A stretch of 64,000 nucleotides of DNA. Origin: Knufia peltigerae. Lineage: Eukaryota; Ascomycota; Eurotiomycetes; Chaetothyriales; Trichomeriaceae. The notes below the pieces were generated by a model, which ran no database searches, was not told where the DNA came from, and saw only the letters and a list, made by a program, of their open reading frames with translations. Each line of letters opens with the position of its first letter. Within the stretch, counting starts at the first letter, position 1. The stretch covers positions 496,001 through 560,000 of the forward strand of contig JAPDRN010000008.1 of the NCBI GenBank assembly GCA_030247855.1, written 5' to 3'. A program made the position numbers and the translations under genes. Below, in pieces: positions 10,700 through 20,496 of this stretch.

Positions 10700-12066
10700 T
10701 TACAGCGTGGCTTCTATGCCCTGCCTCCAAACCTTTAGGATCCCATCGCCTTCCCACAGGCATTGCAGATCCCGAACAACGTCGCCGCGTACCAGTACGA
10801 GATCTGCTCTCTTGCCTGCTTCAACAACTCCGCGGTCATCAAATCCGAATCTCCTCGCAGGCACTGATGTTGTTGATCGTAAAACTTCAAGAGTACTCAT
10901 GGCACATAGGCGGTGATACATGGCGAGCTCCATCCATAAACTTGGCCCCAAAGCGGTGCCATTGAGTCCGGGCATAGAGTCAGTCCCCGCAAGAATGTCG
11001 ATACCCTGTGCTCTCAGCACCCTGACAGATTCAACTGCGTACTCGAACTTGACGCCATGATCGCTCCAGGATACGGATTTTCGCATCAATTCCAGAGTTT
11101 TTGGATCCACCAGTCTCTTCCGCTCTGCGGCCTTTGCAAACTCGTCTCTGAAATCCTGTGCCTCGCCTGTCAATGTTGACAGTGCAGTGAGTGTTGGAAT
11201 AAGGAAGGCGTTCGTCTCCTTGTACTTCTGAACAATCTGTGTCGTGGGATATTGATCTACGAATGTGTGTGTCAGGCCGTCGACTCCAGCATCGAGAACG
11301 AGTTCGGAAGACTCGACACTGTTCGCATGTGCAAGCACGAGTAGTCCCTCCGCATGAGCAGCTGCAGTAACGGCGCGTTGCAATGTGATCGTTGGTATGG
11401 GAACACATCCCGTGGGGACAGCGAAGCACTTGCAATCCTCCTGGAATAGCTTAATGTAATCTGCTCCGTTCTCTTTGCTGTTTTTCACGTACTCGCTTGC
11501 CGTGTCCTCTGTGACACTTGGCCAGGAATTGATGGTAGCTTTTAACTGCGATTTTATTTAGCCTCGAGCCTCGAGCCTCAACCCATGACTCAACACACCT
11601 CATCCGAAGGGTTCTCGCCCAAGAGGAGTGACTTTGGATACCCATGACTGACAGTAGCTGCGTACAAGGCGCTCTTGAGATCAGGCATGCTGACCTTTCC
11701 CCCCATTTGAAGGGCCTGCTCTCGCTCATTAGCTACTCTTAACCGCCATCGCTTGACAGCGACTGGGTCGGAGTGCATGTCGCAGACAGTTGTGATTCCA
11801 CATCTGAGTGCAGCTTGTGATATACCACTCTCCTCTCCACCGTCCAATACTCCTGGTGCATCACAGTGGATGTGCGAATCAATGAAGCCGGGCAGTAACG
11901 TGCACCCTTTGCCGTCAATCACCGATGCATCTGGAGTGGCTTGTAGTTTCGTCCCGACAGTGACAGATCTTATGATGCCAGATTCGGCCTCAAACGCGAT
12001 GGTGGCGTCCTGGTGGGTCGTATTTCCGTCAAAGAGAAGCACGGAGTGTACAATAGTTGTGCCCAT
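10700..12066 (-). CDS. Metal-dependent amidohydrolase (imidazolonepropionase-like)
   Basis: Exons 11599-12066 and 10700-11545 give 437 aa. Strand 1 has the metal motif in LLPGFIDSHIHCDAP (HxH). The bridging lysine is probably in DYIKLFQED, later ligands are in LLVLAHANS and GLTHTFVDQ, and the final Asp is in ILAGTDSMPG. The C-terminus returns to the small beta-sandwich with EAGKRADLVLVRGD. The enzyme hydrolyses C-N bonds or lactone-like bonds of cyclic substrates in a TIM barrel with bound metal. Its role here is open: it could open an amide or lactam, or a lactone. The intron carries three GAGGCTC-type repeats. The promoter holds two CCGCGG sites. Confidence 0.88.
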
Positions 12067-12455
12067 GCTAAGTGCCTTTATCGTCGGTGATGGCTCAGAA
12101 TATCATGTGCGTCGATGCAGACTGTTCATGTCTAGATGATTGCTTCTCCTTGTCTAAGATGGTCTTCTCGATTGGAAATATTTTATGTGATACCATAGGT
12201 AATCGTCCACAGGCTGTTCTTGTGTACCCACCCCGCGGTAAATCGCGGTCCCGCGGTTCAGATTTGATCAATCTAGTCACAAACAGCTCTATCGCCCCAT
12301 CAAGAAGTAGTCGAACAGGGTCAACTTGTACGTCCACAAAATACATGTACTACTCTGCTAGCTCGTGACGAAGTATAAGTCAACTCGCAGAATAACATCC
12401 ATTTCACTCAAACCCCTTCACCGACACTGCTTCACCATGATATGAAATGACCGAG
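12067..12455. promoter_or_regulatory. Amidohydrolase promoter with three CGCGGT repeats
   Basis: Between 12233 and 12257 there are CCGCGGT, TCGCGGT and CCGCGGT in close succession, so two perfect CCGCGG palindromes (12233-12238 and 12251-12256) flank a near match. This is the densest copy of the cluster's shared motif, about 170-190 bp from the amidohydrolase start. Confidence 0.45.
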
Positions 12456-13993
12456 CTAAGCGTCACTGATATCGCAGACAATAAAGTGTTGCTCGATCGC
12501 CCCCCCAGCAACTAATGTTTGGCGTTTGTCATCAAAAGCAGCGCCTGTCAGTACGCTCAAAAGCGATCCGTCGTCCCAGTAGAGTAGTTTGGGACGGTAT
12601 TCGTCCCCCTTGGCAAGACGAATAATAGCTGCATCGACATGAAGGCTGGTATTCAGCGGCTGCGATAATCGTTCCCAGGTTTTTGCGATGTCAGGAAATG
12701 CTGGCGAAGCAATATTTAGCGTTCTGTCCCAGACGAACCGTCCTTGATTGCTTACCGCAGACTAAGACATCTTCTGACCCAGACACAAGTGAAAGATTGT
12801 CTACTTGCGAGCCGTGAGACTACATCAACTGATTTAGCGGTGACCACTGGGAGCCTTCCTTCGTACTCACTATCTTCTTCATAAATGTAAGCATGTTGGA
12901 TTGCGGTTCGACCCGATAGATGGTCGTGCTCGCGTCAAGTAGATCGTTGATCAATAGCTTAGTGCCGTTTTCCACCAATACAGCCCCGTTAGCCGCAAGA
13001 AGCGACCATTTCGGAGAGACGGTTTTGCAATTCACGAAATCATCAGTGGTTGAGCAATGCACAACATTGGATGCCCACCAGAACGGACCGTACTTGTGCT
13101 CCAGATGTCGTGGAACGCCACCCAGAGTACCTCCGTAGAAGTAGTGATCATTGCTAACGAAGAATGAACTGTTTCGTAAGATTTTGGCTTGCTCGTCGGG
13201 AAGGACCACTTACCTAGGACTTGCGGCAGCTACTGCGTTCGGTGTCCTGATTGCAGAATGCTTGAACTCTTGCTCGAATCTGAGAGTATCAGTGCCGAGA
13301 TCATGGGAAAATTTGACAATGCTCTCTCCATCACGGGCATGATTCACAGCAAAGATGTAAATCTTGAATCGCTTAGTGCCTTCTGCTCTGTTGTTGTTCT
13401 TGGATCTTCTAGCTCACCATGGACTCGTTTGAGCTCGAAACCACATCCATACCATGGAGCACAAGGTCCTGTGCGGGATCGAGTCCTTCCACCCGGAGAC
13501 GTGTGGTTGAGTTTGTCTGGCTGGTCGTCAACAAAAGAGACGCCCTTTGTTCAATTCCTTTTACCTTTAGGTCATACTTTACAAAGTACTCAAGATAAGT
13601 GGAAGCCCGTTCTTTATCGTGGTTCCCAATGGGTGGAAAAAAATACTGCCTTGTCTCTGGATACCCGCATGCTTTCCGCTATCAGGATAGGAAGACTAGC
13701 ACTCGGATAGATGCCTACCTAGGAAAGCTACACCAGAGTCGTGGTGGATACGGACATCCTCACATGCCTTGCCAACTGTAACCGGTCAGACAATGCCCCG
13801 AGGGTAAGACTGCAAGCTTACTTGAATTTTTCCAACACCTGTCGTTGTTCAGCGATCCATGGTTTAGTAGCCCAGTTGCGGAAGCTGGATTTGCTCGGCG
13901 CCCTGCAAAAGTGTTCAAGATCCAATACGGCTCATACCAGGCACATGCCACGAGCACAATCAAAAGGGCGGTTAGAGACTTCAAGCTTGGCAT
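12456..13993 (-). CDS. Paraoxonase/arylesterase-family (PON-like) lactonase
   Basis: Seven exons (13822-13993, 13719-13775, 13418-13671, 13214-13371, 12871-13168, 12756-12819, 12456-12700) join in phase and give 415 aa. The protein begins with a hydrophobic anchor (SLKSLTALLIVLVACAWY). PON landmarks appear in order: GKACEDVRIHHDSGVAFLA (the E-D calcium ligands), DLVLHGMDVVS (His of the catalytic dyad region), IYIFAVNHA, SFFVSNDHYFYGG (the conserved N-D-H-Y-F), SLLAANGAVL and SHGSQVDNLSLV (D-N ligands). PON enzymes are calcium-dependent six-bladed propellers whose native activity is lactone hydrolysis. In a cluster with two Baeyer-Villiger enzymes, a lactone-opening role is the best inference. 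The N-terminal anchor suggests the secretory pathway or ER membrane. Confidence 0.87.
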
Positions 13994-14191
13994 CTTCGGA
14001 AGCTGAAGTTGTTATTCAATATCAATAGCCTACACAATTTGCAGTCCGGGATGTTGAGTAGTTAAGCATTTCTACCCCATCTCTAGTTATGGCTTCGAAA
14101 TACCGAACCCACCCCTCGGGTAGTGACCCGTTGCCAAACAACATCTGGTAATAACACCTCAGCCCATAGTCCGCGCCTCGAGAATTATCCG
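13994..14191. promoter_or_regulatory. Short PON promoter with Far-type box
   Basis: The 198-bp gap upstream of the PON-like gene has CCTCGG at 14114-14119, about 120 bp from its start. It also holds the 3' end of the lipocalin-like gene. Confidence 0.35.
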
Positions 14192-14707
14192 TTACTGCAC
14201 CCGTCTAAAGCGGCGGACGATCAAGATTCGTCCCGATACATCAATCAGCGTTGCCACATACGTATCCTGGCTCTCATCCATGCGCCGCATAAGGATAAAG
14301 TCCGCCTGGCCGTTGACATCCTTGCTGATACGGTAATGCGTACGCTCATCCACTTTGATGGTGCGGACATATTGAATGGGTTTACCGATAGCAAAAGGAT
14401 ATGGGCTCTTTGTACGTTCACGGAACTCAATCGCTGCCCGCTCTTGATCTTGTTCTGGGACCCCTTCGATGCCTCTCACTGTGTAGGGAGCCCAGTCTGT
14501 ACTGTCGTAGCGTGAGGTATAACCCATTCGTAATGTCGGATTCTGCCCATAAAGGACCTCATACTCTTGGACCCCATTCTCGATCTTCATCTTCGTAATT
14601 TCCGAGCCAATATTGTCGGCGACATAGGTTTCTTTCTCAGCATCCCAAATGCGACTCTCCTTGCTCGTGAGATCAACATTCCATGTTCCTTGGAATGGGT
14701 CTACCAT
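14192..14707 (-). CDS. Small lipocalin-like beta-rich protein of unknown function
   Basis: A single exon encodes 171 aa. The start MVDPFQGTWNVDLTSKES has the GTWxxD/N opening of lipocalin/FABP-like barrels. The rest is a series of predicted beta strands: ITKMKIENG, YEVLYG, LRMGYTSRYD, YVRTIKVD, ADFILMRRM and ILIVRRFRRV. No catalytic motif or signal peptide is seen. I do not recognise a named family. Binding of a hydrophobic intermediate is a reasonable guess from fold and context. It lies between the PON-like and enoyl-CoA hydratase genes, on the same strand. Confidence 0.7.
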   Translation of the reverse strand: MVDPFQGTWNVDLTSKESRIWDAEKETYVADNIGSEITKMKIENGVQEYEVLYGQNPTLRMGYTSRYDSTDWAPYTVRGIEGVPEQDQERAAIEFRERTKSPYPFAIGKPIQYVRTIKVDERTHYRISKDVNGQADFILMRRMDESQDTYVATLIDVSGRILIVRRFRRVQ

Positions 14708-15183
14708 GTTTGCTCGCGGACAGTAAATCTAGCAGTTACAATTGGATTAAAGCTGTTGTGCCTTGCATGCGTGTTGCCGTGTGAACCCAAGTCATAGAGT
14801 GAGGTGGACGGCTGACGATGGTGCTGAGCCCCAACTTAACCCCTGTGGCTGACTTACGGCTGCAATAGCTCCCGCGCATATTCTCGGGTTGACGTACCGA
14901 TCACGTTGCTAGAGGCGGATAAGAAATTGTTTCACCTTGGCAAGAACAGCCGCGGACGTGTTATTGAAGCCTCCTTTGCGCAACGGGGAACAGGCCGTGT
15001 CTGAATTTCACATTGACCGTGTGAGCCTCTATCGTGTTGCTGAAGAGTAGCATCCTTTATTGAGCTCCTCTTCGATCCAGTAATGCGTATTACAGGCGAT
15101 GAAAACGAATTGCGCCTCATCGACCAGCCTCAAGCAGGGAGGTGATGTCGATTCTCTCCTTTTCTCATTTGCTCAGCGACATT
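14708..15183. promoter_or_regulatory. Promoter of the lipocalin-like gene with CCGCGG
   Basis: This 476-bp region contains CCGCGG at 14950-14955 in the context CAGCCGCGGAC, which is repeated at the SDR promoter at 17610. The part near 15183 is the 3' flank of the hydratase gene. No gene was seen. Confidence 0.4.
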
Positions 15184-16038
15184 TTACAACTTACAGCCAC
15201 TGAATTTCGGTGCTCTCTTCTCAACGAATGCCTTGACCCCCTCCTTGAGATTCTCGCCATTGAGAAGCCTTCGCTGCCAGACATCCAAGACCTGAGCAGT
15301 TGCATGCTCTGCAGATCCATCCTCCCAGCCAGAGGCGATGCCGGCTCTGGTAACAATAACTGCATCAGGGCTATTTATGGCCACGTTCTTCGCCCACTGT
15401 AGCGCCTTCTGGACTACCGGCCTGTCCATCACTTCTGAGTCAGCGGGTGCATCTTCGGAGACCTCATTGATGAAACCCCAGGATAGTGCCTCCTGCGCAG
15501 ACACTGTTCGACCGGTCAGGCCCATATCCATTGCTCTCACTCTGCCAATTGTTCTGACGAGTCTCGGCAAGACCCCCCCAACGGCCGCGACACCTCTTTT
15601 GACTTCCGACAAACAAAACTTTGCATTCTTGCTTGCGACCACCAAATCCATACTGGCAACCATCTCCATTCCACCGCCGTATGCCAGACCGTTGATAGCG
15701 CCTATAATAGGCTTCTTTCCACTGCGACGGCTGATACCGCCAAACCCGCTGGGGGGCATATGTCTGAGCACATTGCCTTCGTCATTCGTTTGGTTCCACT
15801 CTTTGAGATCTGCCCCGGCGCAAAATGCTCTCCCAGCGCCAGTAATGACGGCACAGATGAGCGAGGGCTCATTGTCGTACCATTGCCAAAGGGCATCGAA
15901 AGCCCAATTCCCGTGACTCGTTATCGAGTTGAGCCCTTTGGGGTTGTTGAGGACGACAAGAACAATTGATTCGTGAGGATAGCTCAGTGTGTAGTGACGA
16001 TCAGTGGGTGGCTGGGTCTGAAATTTCGTTTTCACCAT
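15184..16038 (-). CDS. Enoyl-CoA hydratase/isomerase with C-terminal PTS1 (CKL)
   Basis: One exon encodes 284 aa of the crotonase fold. The oxyanion-hole segments are RAFCAGADLKEW and INGLAYGGGMEM. The catalytic region has AKFCLSEVKRGVAAVGG, with Glu in the SEVKRG loop and the later loop as GGVLPRL. The enzyme adds water across a trans-2-enoyl-CoA or isomerises the double bond. The protein ends FSGCKL, matching the peroxisomal consensus (S/A/C)(K/R/H)(L/M). It therefore probably works in the peroxisome with the thiolase and dehydrogenase of this cluster. It may supply the hydratase step missing from the shortened Fox2-like protein at 38437. Confidence 0.93.
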   Translation of the reverse strand: MVKTKFQTQPPTDRHYTLSYPHESIVLVVLNNPKGLNSITSHGNWAFDALWQWYDNEPSLICAVITGAGRAFCAGADLKEWNQTNDEGNVLRHMPPSGFGGISRRSGKKPIIGAINGLAYGGGMEMVASMDLVVASKNAKFCLSEVKRGVAAVGGVLPRLVRTIGRVRAMDMGLTGRTVSAQEALSWGFINEVSEDAPADSEVMDRPVVQKALQWAKNVAINSPDAVIVTRAGIASGWEDGSAEHATAQVLDVWQRRLLNGENLKEGVKAFVEKRAPKFSGCKL

Positions 16039-16547
16039 GGTGGATGCTTGCTCTCGTTATCTTTCTAGTCGATATTGAGGTCGCGGCCAGATGAACTCGA
16101 CCCTGTAAAGCACTCGTGCGCTTCTGGAAATATTTCGTGCCCGGTGCCCACCTAATTAAACATTCCGAGGATTCTGGACAGCCCGAAGCTGTGGAGTCTA
16201 TTGACACTACCGCGGAGTGCCACGGCGGTGGATCCCCATCTCGGTATGCTGCTAGGACACATGCATTTTTCCATCAGAACACTCGCCACAACGGAGTCGC
16301 TCCAGATGCATCCCTTCCACGTAGCCGGTTCAAGAAACCTAAATTTTAATCGATACACGTCTCCTGTACAGAGATGAGCACGCTTACCGGCCTCAAGCCT
16401 GTGCCGATCATGCCGGTTATGATCTATGGTTCCACTTAACGAACAATGTCCGAGGCCACAATAGAAGCAAGCGCCATTTGCTCTTCATTGAAGCCCGAGA
16501 AGGTTTGACTGTCAAGAGGCTATCTCAGTACGTCCAAAGTTTCTAGA
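16039..16547. promoter_or_regulatory. Promoter of the enoyl-CoA hydratase with CCGCGG and two Far-type boxes
   Basis: CCGAGG at 16165-16170, CCGCGG at 16210-16215 (172 bp from the start codon) and CCGAGG at 16450-16455. No coding frame was recognised in these 509 bp. Confidence 0.45.
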
Positions 16548-17460
16548 TCAGATTCCTACCAGATTTCCCTCTGGCGCGGGCTCGGCAGCGTAGCGAGTGT
16601 TGTAGTACCCTCCGTCACAAATCACATTCGAAGCGTGCATGAACGTGCTCTCATCACTCAGCAGCCAACTTACTGTCGCCGCGAGCTCTTCTGGCTGACC
16701 CATTCTTTTCGCTGGGGGCCCGGAGATGATGTTGTTCTCTACAAATTCTTTCGCTCGAACCTCAAGAGTGGGAAGCCATTTGTGAAACCCATCACTCATG
16801 ATTGCACCCGGCGAAACAGTGTTGATCCGAATATGAGAAGAGCCATAGAACTGACTCCCAGTGCGAGTCACCGATTGGACTGCGGCTTTGGCGGCAGCGT
16901 ATCCAGGTTGGCCCATGCCTACCAGTCCGGCAACGGATGCAATGTTCACCACCGAACCTCGTGATGGTACAGTCTTGGAAGATGGTCCGAGCTGCACCTG
17001 TCTGGGAGGTTGTTTCAGCATTTGTTCGCATTCGTACTTCTGGCAGAGCCATGCGGCCCGAGGAAGAACGCTGTACATCCTGTACCAGCCTGTCAGAATT
17101 GTTGGCTCACGATCTTCTACATCAGACTCACCTGTCGAAGTTCTGTACACTGTAATCTTTCTCTGTGAAAGTGATGACCTCTCCAATAGCTGCATTGTTG
17201 CATGCGTAATCGAGCCTGCCCCAGCGATCGACGGCCGCCTTGACCATCGCTTTAACATCGTCTTCGTTGCTGACATCAGTCCTGACAAAAAAAGCATCCA
17301 CGCCAAATTGACCCTTGAGTTCCTGTGCCACTTGAGGGCCTGTAGTCTCGTTGAGATCTGCAACGAGGACGTTGATTCCGCGAGAGGCAAGCTTTCGGGC
17401 CAACGCAGCCCCTAACCCTTGACCAGCACCGGTTACGATCGCCGTTTGTGTAAGAGGCAT
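16548..17460 (-). CDS. Classical short-chain dehydrogenase/reductase (SDR)
   Basis: Exons 17132-17460 and 16548-17079 give 286 aa. The nucleotide motif is TGAGQGLGAAL. The strand-2 acidic residue lies in LVADLNET, which favours NAD(H). NNAA replaces NNAG in YACNNAAIGE. The serine is in VVNIASVAG and the catalytic pair in YAAAKAA. The C-terminus has the usual ICDGGYYN. It is the first of three neighbouring SDR genes (16548-20145) and probably oxidises or reduces a hydroxyl or keto group on a pathway intermediate. No peroxisomal signal is seen. Confidence 0.9.
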
Positions 17461-17736
17461 GTTGATGTAGAGTCGCGGTTTACAATCAAAAGTAATCGTT
17501 CTGTGGTCTTGATATTCACTCGCGATGGCGATGTCTCCGACTCCTTATACCCCAGCACCAAGGACACAACTCGGCACGGGATTGGTGAAGCGGCCCGCCA
17601 GACTGACAGCCGCGGACATAATGAACATAACCAGCGAAGATACGGAGCCATGTGATTACGTCAGTCTCAAATTCCGGGGTCTGAGACAGGGTTTCAATTC
17701 CATTCAACCCTTTTTGCATACTATGTAGAGCTACTT
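17461..17736. promoter_or_regulatory. SDR promoter with CCGCGG
   Basis: This 276-bp gap carries CCGCGG at 17610-17615, 150 bp from the SDR start, in the same CAGCCGCGGAC context seen at 14948-14957. Confidence 0.4.
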
Positions 17737-18741
17737 TTACCGTATCAAAAACCCGCCGTCGACTGGAAGTTCGACTCCGGTCATGTAGCTTGCCTGATCT
17801 CCCGACAGATACACGACTGCCTGAGCCACCTCTTCTGCTCTTCCGACCCTGCCTACTGGGCACATTTCCCCAATCAACGTTGTGATGGCATCCTCCCCAT
17901 TGTCTCTGTACAAGCCCTCAACCATATTCGACTCCATGTATCCAGGTAAAACCGAATTTATGGGAATACCATCTCGCGCATACTCCAGTGCGGCGGCCCT
18001 TGTCAACTGTGTTATTGAACCCTTGGACGAGCAGTAACAGGTTGACCCTACGGCACCGACTCGACTCAAGATGCTTCCCACATTCACAATCCGACCGCGA
18101 ATGCCATTGACGTCAGGTTGCTGTGACAGCATTTGTTTGACTGAGTGCTTCACCCCCAACCAAGTGCCCCGAACGTTGACGGACAGTACTCTGTCCAAAA
18201 CGGAGACCTCTTGATCGTGAATGCGCACGGGGCCTGTCGTAAGTTCTGGAGCTATTCCTGTACAGCAATGTTAGAGATTACGTTTCGACTTCGCCTCGCA
18301 CCAGCCACGGCCATGGACTAGGGGACCATGGAAAATCGCAATTGAGTACGTGCCTGCATTATTAACCAGTATGTCAAGTCGCCCGTAGGACTTCACTGCC
18401 TGTTGAACCGTTGCCTCTACGTCTGCCTCTTTTGTAACATCGCACTTCTGGAAAATTGCCCGTGGTCGGCCGTCGATGTTGCTGGGCCAATTCGTATTGG
18501 CGAGTTCCACTGTTGGGGTGTGGAAGTCTGTTTCTTTGTATCTCTTCTCAAGGATCGGTGTGACAGGGGGCTTAGGTGAGAGGTCTGCAGAGACAACATG
18601 AGCTCCAGCGGCGGCGAATGCCTGTACAACGGCTCGTCCTAATCCTGAACTGCCGCCGGTCACGATTGCGACTCTATTACTCAATGAGCTCAGATGCTTC
18701 ACGGCGGCCATTGCATCAATTAATTGCGTCGTCTGACCCAA
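17737..18741 (-). CDS. Classical SDR with possible GC-AG intron
   Basis: Exons 18354-18741 and 17737-18257 give about 302 aa. Motifs are TGGSSGLGRAV, SADLSPKPP, LDILVNNAG, the serine in IVNVGSILS, the catalytic YCSSKGS and the C-terminal PVDGGFLIR. The best junction joins NNAG directly to IAPELT, which requires a GC donor (GCAG|GCACGT). A GT alternative at 18323 would add a short TYSIAIFHG segment and has a weak donor. The start could also be the internal MAAVKHL. It diverges from the next SDR (19110) across a promoter with both shared motifs. Probably a cytosolic alcohol dehydrogenase or ketoreductase. Confidence 0.87.
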
Positions 18742-19109
18742 AACTACTCTGTCTATATCATGATTGACGGCCGCCTCATGCTCGCGTACTTCAGACCGAA
18801 CCGAGGAAACAATGGTGGGTCTTTAGGCGTTAACCTGTGGGTACAATCAGCTGAAACGGGCTAGCCCGCTGAGGTATGTTTCCGCGGCTCATGCATAGCC
18901 TTGGACCGCAGGCTACCAAACACTCAACGCGCTGCTGCCTATACCGGGACACTCGTATACATGAACAAGCGATTTTCCGCTCGAAACGTAAATGGAGCGA
19001 ACTCGTTTCCAAATCCTCGAAAGGTGACGGAGGACAGACAACACGTTCGCGCAGCTGACCAATCAGATCTTGAGATCAACTTTTTAAAGCCGAAGCAGCC
19101 CCTATCAAA
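18742..19109. promoter_or_regulatory. Divergent SDR/SDR promoter with both shared motifs
   Basis: CCGAGG at 18801-18806 and CCGCGG at 18882-18887 (TTCCGCGGC context) lie between two diverging SDR genes. Confidence 0.45.
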
Positions 19110-20145
19110 ATGTCAACGCCATCAGCGCCTAAATATCCAGATTTGAGGGGCAAGGGTGCTATTGTCACAGGGGGCGGCTCGGGTAGGTAGCGTTGCTGCC
19201 ACAACACATTGACATTGACGCTGACCGGTCGGATATAGGTATTTGTAATGCCTTTGTCAAGAAGCTGCACGCAGCAGGGGCAAATGTACTGATTGCGGAC
19301 CTTCGCCTGCACAAGGCTGCGCAAGAGTGGATGGATAATCTCAATCAAGCCAGTGCTCAAAGCGGGACCCGGAATGGAGATGGCCCTGCACCGCGTGTCG
19401 CCTTCACCAAGATCGACGTGACGGACTGGGACCAGCTCGAGGGTGTCTTTGACGTCTATGAAAAGGAATTTGGAGGACTACCATACCTCATTTGTCCAGG
19501 TGCCGGCGTCTATGAGCCTGTGAGTTAATGCCGAACGGATTTTTCTTCACCCAAACACTGACCCACGACCAGTCCGCCCCAAATTTCTGGAATGAACGTG
19601 AAGACAAGTCATATTTGGTCCTGCGAGTGAACCTGGAACATCCTATTCGAATCTCGCGCATTGCCATTAGGCGATGGGTCGCGGCAAATCAGTCCGGTAA
19701 CCTTGTGCTCATCTCGAGCGTCGCAGCGCAGAAAGCCAGCCTTTTGACGCCCCTGTACGGAGCGTCAAAGCACGGAATTAGCTGTTTCGTGCGAGCCATG
19801 GCTGGCCTGGACAAGATGGCCAACATTAGGGTCACTGCAGTAGCTCCAGGGCCAACTAGGTCACCTCTATTCACCGATGACCCGAAAGCACTTAGCTTTA
19901 TTGATCCGGAAAAGGACAAGCTGGCACATCCAGATGAGATTGCTCAGGGTCTTCTTGGTGTAGCTTTCTCGGAGTCTGGTTTCCCAGCCGGTACTATTCT
20001 CGAGGTTACCCATTGCAACCAATGGAGGGAGGTGAAATTGCTGAATGACCCAGGCCCAGGAGCCCACACTTTCCCCAGCAAAAAGGACCAAGCAATAGTC
20101 GATGTACAGAAAGCCTTAGATGCGGACAGAGCATGGAAGCGGTGA
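19110..20145 (+). CDS. SDR of the 15-hydroxyprostaglandin-dehydrogenase-like type
   Basis: Exons 19110-19182, 19239-19519 and 19573-20145 give 308 aa. The start MSTPSAPKYPDLRGKGAIV leads into TGGGSGIG, split by intron 1. Strand 2 ends LIADLR. The NNAG strand is altered to ICPGAGVYEP, as often seen in this subgroup. Serine and Tyr-Lys are in LVLISSVAA and YGASKHG. The extended C-terminus (GPGAHTFPSKK) is typical of fungal 15-PGDH-like SDRs. It is expected to oxidise a secondary alcohol with NAD+. No PTS1 (ends AWKR). It runs toward the MBL gene, 351 bp away. Confidence 0.87.
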
Positions 20146-20496
20146 GACACGATCACGGGGGTATAGAACAGTACTCCATGGTTCTAGTCAAGCTGGTGAC
20201 TGGGTAACACTTGGTAGTGTCTAGAATGGAAAACTGTATATCTATTACTCGTAAGCTCAGGCACCACTAGGCCAAAGAACAGAACCGCCTATAACAGGTA
20301 CGGTTCGCGGTCTTGCGGTAATTCTTCTCTTGGAAACTCGCTTCGCCCGCAATGAAGCGGTCTTTCTGCCGAATCGTTGAAAATAAGTGGGGGTTTTCAC
20401 CCGGCATTTGTATTGTGCCTCGTACAAAACCATGCCACCCCCCTCTTCATCCCGATCGGTTGCTAAAGCAGGCCGCGTACACAGCAATCGAGGACC
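20146..20496. promoter_or_regulatory. Upstream region of the metallo-beta-lactamase gene
   Basis: This 351-bp region has only a one-mismatch version of the shared motif (TCGCGG near 20315) and no Far-type box seen by eye. It is therefore the main exception to the cluster's promoter pattern. Confidence 0.3.

Noticed and set aside
12743..12755. A 13-nt intron in the PON-like gene
   Set aside because: Impossibly short. The AG at 12701-12702 gives 55 nt and a good junction (VCAFPDIAK).
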